Of a stretch of DNA of 12,229 nucleotides, positions 1-6,790 are shown in pieces (within the stretch, counting starts at the first letter, position 1; each line of letters begins with the position of its first letter). Source of the DNA: Actinomycetes bacterium (GTDB taxonomy: Bacteria > Actinomycetota > Thermoleophilia > Solirubrobacterales > 70-9); contig JAEZIQ010000172.1 in the NCBI GenBank assembly GCA_023436605.1, forward strand, positions 1-12,229, given 5' to 3'. The notes below the pieces were generated by a model. That model worked only from the letters and a program-made list of their open reading frames with translations. It was not told the DNA's origin and did no database searches. Both the position numbers and the translations under genes were made by a program.

Positions 1-14
1 CCCCCGAAAGCGTC

Positions 15-650
15 ATGGTCGGTGGCGTCGGCCTGGGCGCGATCCCGAAGCAGCAACGAGGCATCGAAGTGCGCGATCGCCTCTACCGGGCCGCCATCCG
101 CGAAATCGACCAGAAAGGGATCGAGGAATCCCGGGTCGAGAACATCGTGGCCGACGCCGGTACCAGTTGGGGAACCTTCTTCCGCTACTTCCCGCGCAAG
201 GAAGACATCTTTCTGCACGAATCGGCACGGAACTTCCGCGAGTACCTCCGCCCCGCCTTCGATGAGGCGGTGACCGACGATTCAACTCCGATCAGGGAGA
301 GCGCCCGCAAGGTCATCCTGCTGATGATGGAGCCACGGATCAGCCCGCGATTCCATGCCGAGATGCTGGCCGAGACGCTGAGCCACCCGGCCCGCTTCGC
401 CGCGATCCTCGGCGAAGGTGAACTCCCTCTGGCCGTCCTGATGTCGGGACTTCTGGCCGAGGGACAAAAGCGGGGTGAAGTCAACCCGGACGCTCCGATT
501 CCGATTTGTGCCGCAGTACTCCTGGCAGGCGTCATGTTCTCGGCTGCCGCGGTTCTTCAGGCAGTGGCCGAAGGCAGCAGGCCGGGCACTGACATCGCCA
601 AGGTGGCAAACCAGGCCTTCGACCTCGCCTGGTCCGGCGTCGGCGCCTAG
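15..650 (+). CDS. TetR/AcrR-family transcriptional regulator
   Basis: This 211-residue protein has the TetR plan: an N-terminal DNA-binding three-helix domain and a C-terminal ligand/dimer domain. The helix-turn-helix lies at about residues 37-66, with the family-typical stretch VADAGTSWGTFFRYFPRKED (glycine turn, aromatic FFRYF, then KED). The remaining 140 residues are helical and hydrophobic near the C-terminus, as expected for a variable effector pocket; the ligand cannot be predicted. The first visible ATG is at 15, but the frame is open to the window edge, so the true start could lie upstream. A GC-rich hairpin (661-676) follows the stop, and tRNA-Leu(UAG) begins 31 nt after it. Proteins of this family normally repress a neighbouring gene or themselves; the target is not evident here. 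The family call is firm; start and role are uncertain. Confidence 0.88.
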   Translation: MVGGVGLGAIPKQQRGIEVRDRLYRAAIREIDQKGIEESRVENIVADAGTSWGTFFRYFPRKEDIFLHESARNFREYLRPAFDEAVTDDSTPIRESARKVILLMMEPRISPRFHAEMLAETLSHPARFAAILGEGELPLAVLMSGLLAEGQKRGEVNPDAPIPICAAVLLAGVMFSAAAVLQAVAEGSRPGTDIAKVANQAFDLAWSGVGA

Positions 651-660
651 AATCCCCGGG

Positions 661-676
661 GGCCGGACAACCGGCC
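661..676 (+). terminator. Small GC hairpin after the TetR gene, possible weak terminator
   Basis: GGCCGG-ACAA-CCGGCC forms a perfect 6-bp stem with a 4-nt loop, starting 11 nt after the TetR stop. It is followed by only AAGTT before the tRNA, so there is no real T-tract. It could be a weak terminator, a processing signal or chance in GC-rich DNA. Confidence 0.25.
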
Positions 677-681
677 AAGTT

Positions 682-765
682 GCGGACGTGGCGGAACTGG
701 TAGACGCGTCAGGTTTAGGTCCTGGTGCCCGCGAGGGCGTGGAGGTTCGAGTCCTCTCGTCCGCA
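682..765 (+). tRNA. tRNA-Leu (anticodon UAG)
   Basis: An 84-nt class II tRNA. The acceptor stem GCGGACG (682-688) pairs with CGTCCGC (758-764), and the discriminator is A at 765. The anticodon stem TCAGG/CCTGG (709-713/721-725) has one T-G wobble and a 7-nt loop with TAG at 716-718, which reads CUA/CUN codons. The long variable arm (GCCC-GCGA-GGGC, 727-738) is diagnostic of Leu/Ser, and the A discriminator and D-loop fit Leu. The T arm is GGAGG/CCTCT around TTCGAGT. No CCA is encoded. TAGAAT at 648-653, overlapping the TetR stop, is a possible -10 with no good -35. Co-transcription with the TetR gene is the alternative. The 3' end lies 6 nt from the convergent cyclase stop, so any terminator must lie inside that gene. 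Confidence 0.96.
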
Positions 766-771
766 TTCAAC

Positions 772-2211
772 TCAAACCGAATCGCCTCTGTGGTCGGTCA
801 CGACTCGATCGCGACCTTCGCGCTTCGCTTCGTAGAGCGCAAGGTCAGCTGCGTGGAGGAGCGCACCAAAGGTTTCGCGCGGGGGGTCCCGATGGAGCAG
901 GCCGATGCTGACCGTGAAATCGATGCGCTGCTCAAATTGCTCAACCACCGCCTCCGAACTAGCCCCCCGAAGGCGCTCGGCCACGAGGCCGGCCATCTGG
1001 GCCGAGATTCCCGGCATGACGATGGCGAACTCTTCACCACCGATCCGCCCAAACAGGTCGGTGTCACGCAGGTTCCCCCGGACGAGACTTGAGAATTCGG
1101 AGAGAACCAGGTCCCCGGCCGCGTGACCGTATCGATCGTTGATCGATTTGAAGTGGTCGAGGTCCAGCACCATGATTGCCATCGGCCTTTCGTCGGCTTT
1201 GAGCAACTCAAAAAGCTGCTCCGCCCTCTCCATGAAAGCATCACGGTTCAGGGCGCCGGTCATGGGATCCTGGTTGACCCTTTGCCGCAATTCGGCCAGC
1301 TTCCGGTCGCGGTGATCGACGTTGCACGCGACCGCGATCGGCCCCGCTGCGATCAGCGAAAGGCTTATCTGCAGACCCTGAAGCCGCGATCCGACAAAGA
1401 CGTTGTCGATCGGATCCAGCCACCCATGCGTGATCATCACCATGATCCAGATCATCGTCACCAGAGTGAGAACGGTGGTGGCAAACACGCTTGCCCTCAT
1501 CGCGCACCACAGCAAGGCCGGGATCGGCAGCGCAACGGAACCGGGCCCGTCGATAAAAAGCCCCGCAAGAAGGGCTGCCGCCAGGGCCATGACTGGCAGC
1601 AGCGTCGACTTGAGGGCCGGCAGCTGCTCCCGAAACCAACCCTCACGCCGGAACTGCCGCAATCCTGGTGCCGCCAACAGCACCGGGAGCAGAGCGATGT
1701 AGTTGGACAGTTCGGAGGTGAACCAGAGCTTCAGGCCCTCCAGGGGCGTTCCGTCGAAAAGCTGAACGTTTGCGGCCATACCGACCAGGGCAGCACCGAG
1801 CGAGGCGATGGCACAGCAGACGAAGACAAGATTGATTGAGATCGGTCGGCCCAGATGACGGTCGATCGGCTTGAGCCTTGCGAAGACCATCGTCCCAAGC
1901 GCCACCCCCGCAATGTTCGCCGCGTTCAGCCAGACGGCCTTTTCCAAGCTGCTCCCGGTTGCCAGGTCGGCCAGCAGGTAGGCAGCGCCGGCGACAACCC
2001 AACTTGCCGGCATTCTGGCCAGTTCGGGAACGCGCACGAAAATGCCGAGCAGTACAGCGTTGGCTGGCCAGAAGGAAGCGAGCAGCCCGGCCGGACGCGA
2101 CCAGATTCCGAGCAGACACATGACAAGTACAACGAAGCCAACCAGGGCAACTCCGGTCGCCGCGTTGTCCAGCCAGGCCAGGCGGAACCTGACCTCCGAA
2201 ACCGCACTCAC
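772..2211 (-). CDS. Membrane-bound diguanylate cyclase (MASE1-like sensor plus GGDEF)
   Basis: This 479-residue protein is predicted to make cyclic di-GMP from two GTP at the inner face of the membrane. Residues 15-295 carry about eight to nine hydrophobic segments. The segment near FWPANAVLLG (47-56) resembles the MASE1 integral membrane sensory domain (known family trait; assignment moderate). A cytoplasmic GGDEF domain follows from about residue 313 (DPMTGALNRDAF). The active-site motif is intact as GGEEF at 391-395, with metal-binding Asp in VLDLDHFK (349-356). An allosteric inhibition RxxD (R382-D385) lies exactly five residues before GGEEF, so product inhibition is likely. The start is GTG, supported by AAGGGG 5 nt upstream. 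No EAL domain is present. It is divergent from the small membrane protein gene, with a 116-bp gap. Its signal is unknown. Confidence 0.9.
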   Translation of the reverse strand: MSAVSEVRFRLAWLDNAATGVALVGFVVLVMCLLGIWSRPAGLLASFWPANAVLLGIFVRVPELARMPASWVVAGAAYLLADLATGSSLEKAVWLNAANIAGVALGTMVFARLKPIDRHLGRPISINLVFVCCAIASLGAALVGMAANVQLFDGTPLEGLKLWFTSELSNYIALLPVLLAAPGLRQFRREGWFREQLPALKSTLLPVMALAAALLAGLFIDGPGSVALPIPALLWCAMRASVFATTVLTLVTMIWIMVMITHGWLDPIDNVFVGSRLQGLQISLSLIAAGPIAVACNVDHRDRKLAELRQRVNQDPMTGALNRDAFMERAEQLFELLKADERPMAIMVLDLDHFKSINDRYGHAAGDLVLSEFSSLVRGNLRDTDLFGRIGGEEFAIVMPGISAQMAGLVAERLRGASSEAVVEQFEQRIDFTVSIGLLHRDPPRETFGALLHAADLALYEAKREGRDRVVTDHRGDSV

Positions 2212-2254
2212 CCGTACCCCTTCACAATCCCTCCGTCGTGTAGGCCTTGGGCGA

Positions 2255-2281
2255 ATAGTAACCCGGAGATCGATACTTCAA
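2255..2281 (-). promoter_or_regulatory. Candidate promoter of the diguanylate cyclase gene
   Basis: On the minus strand TTGAAG (plus 2276-2281) is followed after 15 nt by TACTAT (plus 2255-2260), about 43 nt before the GTG start. The spacer is shorter than the usual 17 nt, so this is a weak prediction. It lies in the divergent gap shared with the gene starting at 2328. Confidence 0.3.
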
Positions 2282-2315
2282 TCTGGACTTGTCAGCGGCC
2301 GTCCGGATTTGAATC

Positions 2316-2321
2316 TATGAT
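2316..2321 (+). promoter_or_regulatory. -10 box of a probable leaderless transcript
   Basis: TATGAT is a near-perfect sigma-70-type -10 hexamer that ends exactly 6 nt before the ATG at 2328. No purine-rich Shine-Dalgarno is present in CGGTTC. Transcription would therefore begin at or next to the A of the ATG. TTGTCA at 2289-2294 is the best -35-like match, but its 21-nt spacing is too long for a normal pair. Confidence 0.5.
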
Positions 2322-2327
2322 CGGTTC

Positions 2328-2861
2328 ATGGCGATTGGAGAGGCACGGCCCGGCTATGAGCTCTGGCGGCCGAATCGGGAGAAGGCCGATTCGCAGACCA
2401 CGCGATTCATCGCGGTACTTCTGCTGGTCGTTTCCGCGATCCTGATGCTGATCGTCACCCTCGGTGGGTGGGATGTCCTGCTCGGTGGCAGCACCTACGG
2501 ACTGATGGCTCTTGCCTTCGTCGCGGTCTACATCCTGCTTGCCGTGATGATCTGGCGCTGGAGTCGCGGGGCACTTTCGCTGACCATCGCACTTTCGGTT
2601 CTGCTCGGCATCTTCTGCGCGGTCGGAGCGCCCACCTGGTTTGCCCGGGACAAGGCCTACTTCACCGAGCCTTCCCTCTCGTCTGACTTCATCGGACTCC
2701 TGGTGCTTCTCCTGATCCCGGTCCAGGTCGCACTTCTACTTGCCTGTGCGATCGGTTTCCGGCAGGAATGGCACGTCGAGGAGGAACGGCCGATCGGCTC
2801 CGGCAAAGGCGGGGACGGCGGCAAGTCGGTCGAGTCCGGTTCACTGGCCGGCGCTTCCTGA
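2328..2861 (+). CDS. Small four-helix membrane protein, function unknown
   Basis: I do not recognise a family for this 177-residue protein. It has a polar N-terminal 26 residues and four hydrophobic segments at about 27-46, 57-77, 81-101 and 119-143. A charged, Gly/Ser-rich tail of about 33 residues follows (FRQEWHVEEERP, then a GKGGDGGK stretch). The pattern suggests both ends lie in the cytoplasm. No catalytic or metal-binding motif stands out. The ATG at 2328 is favoured because a -10 box sits 6 nt before it (leaderless) and no later start has a ribosome-binding site. It is divergent from the diguanylate cyclase and ends 28 nt before tRNA-Leu(CAA), so it may be read through into the tRNA. 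It looks like a real gene because codon use, hydrophobic periodicity and placement all agree. Confidence 0.72.
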   Translation: MAIGEARPGYELWRPNREKADSQTTRFIAVLLLVVSAILMLIVTLGGWDVLLGGSTYGLMALAFVAVYILLAVMIWRWSRGALSLTIALSVLLGIFCAVGAPTWFARDKAYFTEPSLSSDFIGLLVLLLIPVQVALLLACAIGFRQEWHVEEERPIGSGKGGDGGKSVESGSLAGAS

Positions 2862-2872
2862 GTCGAGCGTCA

Positions 2873-2878
2873 TAGACT
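2873..2878 (+). promoter_or_regulatory. Candidate -10 box for tRNA-Leu(CAA)
   Basis: TAGACT fits TANNNT and ends 11 nt before the tRNA 5' end, which would give a short leader for RNase P removal. No convincing -35 hexamer is found 16-19 nt upstream, so this is weak. Confidence 0.28.
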
Positions 2879-2889
2879 TGGGCGTCCCG

Positions 2890-2973
2890 GCGGCGGTGGC
2901 GGAACTGGTATACGCGACGGACTCAAAATCCGTTGCCCGCAAGGGCGTGTGGGTTCGATTCCCACCCGCCGCA
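2890..2973 (+). tRNA. tRNA-Leu (anticodon CAA)
   Basis: An 84-nt class II tRNA. The acceptor GCGGCGG (2890-2896) pairs perfectly with CCGCCGC (2966-2972), with discriminator A at 2973. The anticodon stem ACGGA/TCCGT (2917-2921/2929-2933) encloses CTCAAAA, giving CAA at 2924-2926, which reads UUG codons. The variable arm is GCCC-GCAA-GGGC. The T stem GTGGG/CCCAC encloses TTCGATT. No CCA is encoded. The D-arm region and variable arm are nearly the same as in the first tRNA-Leu about 2.2 kb upstream. Its 3' end lies only 12 nt before the next ATG, so it is probably the first element of a tRNA-mRNA transcript. Confidence 0.97.
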
Positions 2974-2974
2974 T

Positions 2975-2980
2975 AGGGAG
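2975..2980 (+). promoter_or_regulatory. Shine-Dalgarno for the gene at 2986, abutting the tRNA end
   Basis: AGGGAG sits 5 nt before the ATG at 2986 and begins two bases after the tRNA discriminator. It fixes the start of the acidic membrane protein. It also implies that 3' processing of the tRNA must happen within a few bases of the ribosome-binding site. Confidence 0.7.
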
Positions 2981-2985
2981 AACCG

Positions 2986-4224
2986 ATGGCAGCCCCTGAA
3001 GAAAAAGCCCCGGCCGAGGAAGAAGAGCTCGAAGCCTTCGAACCGATCAATGCCGGCAATGAACGGCCGGCCAGCAAACCGGACGAGGCGGAACCCGAAG
3101 GCGACGCTCCGGACGACGAGCCGGAAGACGGCTCAGACGAAGAGAGTGCGGGTCACCCGGCCCGAAGCGACGTACTTTCGGGCGGACCGACCGGCGTGGC
3201 GGGAAGCGACCTCGAACGCCGGGCCGCCGCCCGTCTGGTCGAAGAACTGGAAAGCAAGGGCCGAGAGGCCCGGATCCAGGAAGTCCGGATCCCGGCCCCG
3301 GCATCGGCGACCATCATCCTCCACGCATTGCTGGTCGTCGCGGCCAGCCTGATCGGGCTCAAGTGGCCGGCCATTGGCGCCGCGATCTGCCTCATCGCAG
3401 CCTTCTCCTTCTACGCCGAACGCGGACTCGGCCTGCGGCTGATCGGCCGGCTGATCCCGGGCCGCAAGACGGCGAACGTGATCTCCCCTCCCCCCGGCCC
3501 GGACTGGGAAGAGGTCGAGGTGATCCTCGCGACGGGATACGACCTGCCCGATTCGTACCCGGTTGGTGAATGGCTCGCACGCCGCTTCTCCGGCCGGGTG
3601 ACGACCGATCGCATCCTCTTTTACGGGGGCATGATCGGGACCTTCGCCGCCCTGATGCTGCGGGCGGTCGAGATCGAGGACACCGCGCTCAGCATTTTCC
3701 AGACGATCACCACCGCCATCCCGCTCGCGGTGATCGCCGCCCAGGTCGACCGTCACCTGGCCGGAACCCCGGTCGCGACCCAGGAGGACCTGACCCCGGC
3801 CCGCGAAGTGATGACGGCGGTCCGGGAGGCCGACAACCAGGCCGGCGGCGACTCCGGCATCGCGATCTGCCTGTTCGGAGCCGAGTACTCGTCGGCCGCG
3901 GGAGCAAGCGGGTTCCTCGGCGACTCGCGGCTCGGACTGAACCCCGGATGCGCCCTGGTCAACCTGGTCCGTGGCGCCCGTGCCTCGGCGACCGAGGTCA
4001 CCGCCAGCGAAGGTGACCTGATGCCGACCCGGATGTCACCCGAACTTGCCGCTGAGAGTCCGCTCCAGCCCAAGCTGGTGGCGCTGCGCTCGCAAACGGC
4101 TGCCACGGTGGCCCGGCGGGCTGGCATGCGGGCGACCACTGTGGTCGGTCGCGGTGAAGCGGCGATTGACGTTCTGCTCGACGCCGCTGACGGCGCCCTG
4201 CCCGACAACAAGGAGAAGAATTGA
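2986..4224 (+). CDS. Acidic membrane protein resembling a catalytically degenerate M28 peptidase
   Basis: This 412-residue protein starts with a very acidic, probably disordered region (1-75, rich in E, D, P). An amphipathic segment follows, with ERRAAARLVEELESKGREAR at 77-96. Four hydrophobic segments lie at about 106-125, 128-145, 210-225 and 236-253, with a mixed alpha/beta C-terminal part. From memory, the order ERRAA-RL-EEL-GREA, membrane hairpin, NVISPP, a beta strand ending VILATGYD (178-185), then ICLFGAE (294-300) resembles membrane-anchored M28 zinc peptidases of actinobacteria. The zinc-binding residues look lost: HYD is replaced by GYD (184-186), and the usual EE by EY (300-301). 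If the homology is right it is a pseudoenzyme with a binding or scaffold role. The start is set by AGGGAG. Its stop overlaps the TTG start of acetoacetyl-CoA synthetase. Real gene: confident; family: tentative. Confidence 0.7.
   Translation: MAAPEEKAPAEEEELEAFEPINAGNERPASKPDEAEPEGDAPDDEPEDGSDEESAGHPARSDVLSGGPTGVAGSDLERRAAARLVEELESKGREARIQEVRIPAPASATIILHALLVVAASLIGLKWPAIGAAICLIAAFSFYAERGLGLRLIGRLIPGRKTANVISPPPGPDWEEVEVILATGYDLPDSYPVGEWLARRFSGRVTTDRILFYGGMIGTFAALMLRAVEIEDTALSIFQTITTAIPLAVIAAQVDRHLAGTPVATQEDLTPAREVMTAVREADNQAGGDSGIAICLFGAEYSSAAGASGFLGDSRLGLNPGCALVNLVRGARASATEVTASEGDLMPTRMSPELAAESPLQPKLVALRSQTAATVARRAGMRATTVVGRGEAAIDVLLDAADGALPDNKEKN
4210..4215 (+). promoter_or_regulatory. Shine-Dalgarno supporting the TTG start at 4221
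   Basis: AAGGAG lies 5 nt before TTG at 4221. The start overlaps the stop of the upstream gene as TTGA, a typical arrangement for translational coupling. This supports choosing TTG over any later start. Confidence 0.75.
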
Positions 4225-6215
4225 GTCCTGATCTGCTCTGGGAGCCCTCACCGGAGTCGGTGGCGGCTTCCCAGGTGACCGCGTACCAGACCTGGCTCAA
4301 GTCAGAAGGCCTCGGCCCCGACCAGGCCGGCTACGACGCACTCTGGAAATGGTCTACCGACCAGCCCGAGGAGTTCTGGCTCTCACTCTGGAACTACTTC
4401 GACGTCCAGCACGACGGCGAGGTGGACCGGGTCCTCTCCAGCCACATGATGCCCGGCGCAAGATGGTTCGAAGGCACCAGCCTCAACTACGCCGAGCACA
4501 TCTTCCGCGATCGTGACCCGGACGCGGTGGCGATCATCGAACAGAGCGAAACCAGGGAGCTCGGCGAGATCACCTGGGCCACCCTGGAATCGATGGTAGC
4601 CCGGGCTGCTTCCTCCCTCAAGGCTCTTGGCGTAGGTCCCGGCGACCGGGTCGCCGGCTACCTGCCCAACACTCACGAATCGATCGTCTTCTTTCTTGCT
4701 GTGGCATCGATCGGGGCGGTCTGGTCCTGCTGCTCGCCGGATTTCGGGGCTGGAGCGGTTCGTGACCGTTTCTCCCAGATCGAGCCCAGGGTTCTGCTCG
4801 CCACCGACGGATACTCGTACGGGGGCAAGGAGTTCGACCGCCGGGCAACCGTGATCGAACTCGCCAACTCGATGCCCTCGGTCGAGAAGGTGGTCTTCAC
4901 CAACCTGCTCACCGCTGATCCAGCCCTCAATCTGCCCGAGGGAACGGAATGGGACGAAGATCGATTCCTGGACTTTGAAGATTTCGAGCGACTGGCGGAC
5001 TCCGCCGCGACTCTGGCGTTCACCAGGGTCCCCTTCGAATCTCCCCTTTGGATCCTTTACTCGTCGGGCACCACCGGCCTGCCGAAGCCGATCGTTCAGG
5101 GGCAGGGCGGGATCCTGCTCGAGCATCTGAAGAAGATGCACCTTCACCTGGACGCCGGGCCAGGCGACCGGATCTTCTGGTTCACCACGACCGGCTGGAT
5201 GATGTGGAACTTCCTCGTTTCCTGCCTCCTCACCGACGCGGCGATTGTCCTCTACGACGGCAACCCGGGCCATCCGGACATGTCAGCGCTATGGCAGCTG
5301 GCATCGGACGCAGAGGTGACCTGTTTCGGCACCTCGGCCAGTTACATCGCCGCCTGCATGAAGGACGGGGTCGAACCGGGCGCCGATGGCCGTGACCTCT
5401 CGAAGCTGCGTTCGGTCGGCTCGACCGGCTCCCCCCTCGCGCCCGAGGGCTTTGACTGGATCTACGAACACGTCGGCAAGGACACCTGGCTGTTCTCGAC
5501 CTCGGGCGGCACGGATCTCTGCACCGCCTTTGTCGGAGGCGTCCCGACCCTGCCCGTTTACCGGGGCGAGCTGCAGGCCAGGGCGCTCGGTGCCGCGGTC
5601 GAGTCCTGGGACGAACAGGGCCGTCCCCACACCGGTGAGGTCGGTGAGCTGGTCATCACCAAGCCAATGCCCTCGATGCCGCTTTATCTCTGGGGCGACG
5701 ATGATGGCTCGCGGTACATCTCGAGCTACTTCGACGTCTATCCGGGGGTATGGCGTCACGGTGACTGGATCGAGATCACCGAGCGCGGTACCGCGATCAT
5801 CTACGGCCGTTCCGACTCGACCATCAACCGCGGCGGCATCCGCATGGGCACTTCGGAGATTTACCGGGCGGTGCTGGCCGACGACGACATCGTCGACGCG
5901 CTCGTGATCGACATACCGAAGGAAGGCACCGAAGGATGGATGCCACTCTTTGTGGTTCTGGCCGAAGGAGCCGAGCTGAACGACGATCTGAAGAAGCGGG
6001 TGGCCGGCGAGATTCGCAGCCGCTGCTCCCCCCGTCACGTCCCGAACGAGATGATCGAGATCAGGGAAGTGCCCCGGACCCTTTCCGGCAAGGTGCTCGA
6101 GGTCCCGGTCAAGCGGATCCTAACCGGCACCCCCGCCGATCAGGCCGCCAGCCGCGACTCGCTGAAGAACCCGGAAGCCCTCGATTTCTTCAGCCAGTAC
6201 GCGAAGTCGATCTGA
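4221..6215 (+). CDS. Acetoacetyl-CoA synthetase (acetoacetate-CoA ligase, AMP-forming)
   Basis: The enzyme activates acetoacetate with ATP and CoA to acetoacetyl-CoA, AMP and PPi in the cytosol. The 664 residues match the usual length of about 650. The N-terminal extension (LWEPSPESVAASQVTAYQTW) followed by LNYAEHIF is characteristic of this family within the acyl-CoA synthetases. Motifs of the ANL superfamily are intact: the P-loop YSSGTTGLPKP at 280-290; STSGGTDL; GDWIEITERG followed by YGRSDSTINRGGIRMGTSE at the hinge; and the C-terminal PRTLSGK, with the adenylation/acetylation lysine at K624. It is coupled to the upstream M28-like gene by a TTGA overlap and ends about 57 nt before a strong hairpin terminator. 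The enzyme salvages acetoacetate from ketone bodies, leucine or polyhydroxybutyrate turnover. Acetyl-CoA synthetase is less likely because of the N-terminal family features. Confidence 0.93.
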   Translation: MSPDLLWEPSPESVAASQVTAYQTWLKSEGLGPDQAGYDALWKWSTDQPEEFWLSLWNYFDVQHDGEVDRVLSSHMMPGARWFEGTSLNYAEHIFRDRDPDAVAIIEQSETRELGEITWATLESMVARAASSLKALGVGPGDRVAGYLPNTHESIVFFLAVASIGAVWSCCSPDFGAGAVRDRFSQIEPRVLLATDGYSYGGKEFDRRATVIELANSMPSVEKVVFTNLLTADPALNLPEGTEWDEDRFLDFEDFERLADSAATLAFTRVPFESPLWILYSSGTTGLPKPIVQGQGGILLEHLKKMHLHLDAGPGDRIFWFTTTGWMMWNFLVSCLLTDAAIVLYDGNPGHPDMSALWQLASDAEVTCFGTSASYIAACMKDGVEPGADGRDLSKLRSVGSTGSPLAPEGFDWIYEHVGKDTWLFSTSGGTDLCTAFVGGVPTLPVYRGELQARALGAAVESWDEQGRPHTGEVGELVITKPMPSMPLYLWGDDDGSRYISSYFDVYPGVWRHGDWIEITERGTAIIYGRSDSTINRGGIRMGTSEIYRAVLADDDIVDALVIDIPKEGTEGWMPLFVVLAEGAELNDDLKKRVAGEIRSRCSPRHVPNEMIEIREVPRTLSGKVLEVPVKRILTGTPADQAASRDSLKNPEALDFFSQYAKSI

Positions 6216-6271
6216 GTTCGATCGATCGAGGCGCCTGGCGAAATCCGGGGTCTGTCTTCTCCGGAAAGCAA

Positions 6272-6298
6272 ACCGGCCCGGGTCTTCCCCGGGCCGGT
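6272..6298. terminator. Strong GC hairpin between convergent genes, bidirectional terminator
   Basis: ACCGGCCCGGG (6272-6282), TCTTC loop and CCCGGGCCGGT (6288-6298) form a perfect 11-bp stem. It lies between the end of acetoacetyl-CoA synthetase (+) and the end of the RTX remnant (-), as expected for a shared terminator. Neither side has a long T-tract, so it may act with Rho or by stem strength alone. Confidence 0.7.
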
Positions 6299-6305
6299 AG
6301 ATGCG

Positions 6306-6707
6306 TCAGACCTTCTCGCAGGCTCCGCGCAGGAGGTCCTGGCGGTCGGCCTTGACCTGGACCCTGGTGCCGTGGCAGATCACCACATCCCGCTCACCGT
6401 CGCGGGCATCGACCCGGGCGGCTCCGGCGGCGATGAACCGGTCCCGGCCCGCGCCACCGATCAGGAGGGTGCGATCGGCGGTTGCTGAGCGGATCACGTC
6501 GGCACCGGCACCGCCGATTCCGACTCCTTTCTGCTTGAGGACGATGCGGTCGTTACCGAGACCACCGTTCGCCACGCCGCGCTCCTTCGAAACGGTCAGC
6601 GAGTCACGCCCGAGGCCGCCGAAGATCATCGACTTCGTCCGCTCGCTGACCAGCTTGTCATCACCAATCGAGTTACCTTTTTCCGCAGGTAGCCTCGCTG
6701 CCCCTGG
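6306..6707 (-). pseudogene. N-terminally truncated RTX-repeat (calcium-binding) protein remnant
   Basis: The open frame on the minus strand runs from just after an in-frame TAG (6708-6710) to TGA at 6306-6308. It encodes four GGxGxD repeats (GGLGRD, GGLGND, GGAGAD, GGAGRD) and a C-terminal cap ending KADRQDLLRGACEKV. It aligns end to end, with about one single-residue gap, to the last 110 or so residues of the intact secreted protein at 7536-9050. The only ATG (6627-6629) lies inside the repeats. Homologous sequence (GDDKLVSERTKS) continues upstream of it, and further in-frame stops occur at 6708 and 6717. No signal peptide or ribosome-binding site is visible. This suggests a duplicate that lost its 5' part. 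A short 107-residue protein from the internal ATG cannot be excluded. Confidence 0.7.
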
Positions 6708-6757
6708 CTATGACGATTACCGGGTTTCCTGCCCGGGCCGCCAATCGCGGCGGCCAC

Positions 6758-6784
6758 AAACTAGCAATAGCTGACGTACGTCAG
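6758..6784 (-). promoter_or_regulatory. Promoter-like remnant upstream of the RTX remnant
   Basis: On the minus strand CTGACG (plus 6779-6784) and an extended -10, TGC-TAGTTT (plus 6758-6766), mirror the promoter of the intact paralogue. The spacer is only 15 nt rather than 18, so activity may be weak or lost. Confidence 0.35.
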
Positions 6785-6790
6785 CTTTTA
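6769..6790. repeat. 22-bp promoter element with an 18-bp perfect palindrome (copy A)
   Basis: AGCTGACGTACGTCAGCT (6769-6786) is a perfect 18-bp palindrome followed by TTTA. The same 22 bp recurs at 9113-9134 with two mismatches. The core covers the stop codon of the PAP2 gene and the -35 region facing the RTX remnant. Size and symmetry fit a dimeric repressor operator; the regulator is unknown. A terminator is less likely, because the loop would be only 2-4 nt and the minus-strand side has no T-tract. Confidence 0.6.

Noticed and set aside
15..650. The TetR protein as the regulator that binds the 22-bp palindrome
   Set aside because: The palindrome size suits a TetR dimer, but the gene is over 6 kb away and no copy of the motif is visible near it. 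Nothing in the sequence links them.
1123..1839. A 238-codon plus-strand frame opposite the diguanylate cyclase
   Set aside because: The product is rich in H, Q, R and P, and the frame mirrors the real gene. No ribosome-binding site is seen.
682..2973. An integrated element bounded by tRNA-Leu genes
   Set aside because: No integrase, transposase or direct att repeat of a tRNA 3' end is present, and the genes between show no foreign composition.
4383..5273. A 296-codon minus-strand frame inside acetoacetyl-CoA synthetase
   Set aside because: The plus-strand gene has intact family motifs across the whole stretch. The antisense product resembles nothing and has no start signals.
6769..6790. Palindrome copy A as an intrinsic terminator of the PAP2 gene
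   Set aside because: On the PAP2 strand no T-tract follows, and the palindrome leaves too small a loop. The near copy at a promoter (9113-9134) argues for a regulatory role.
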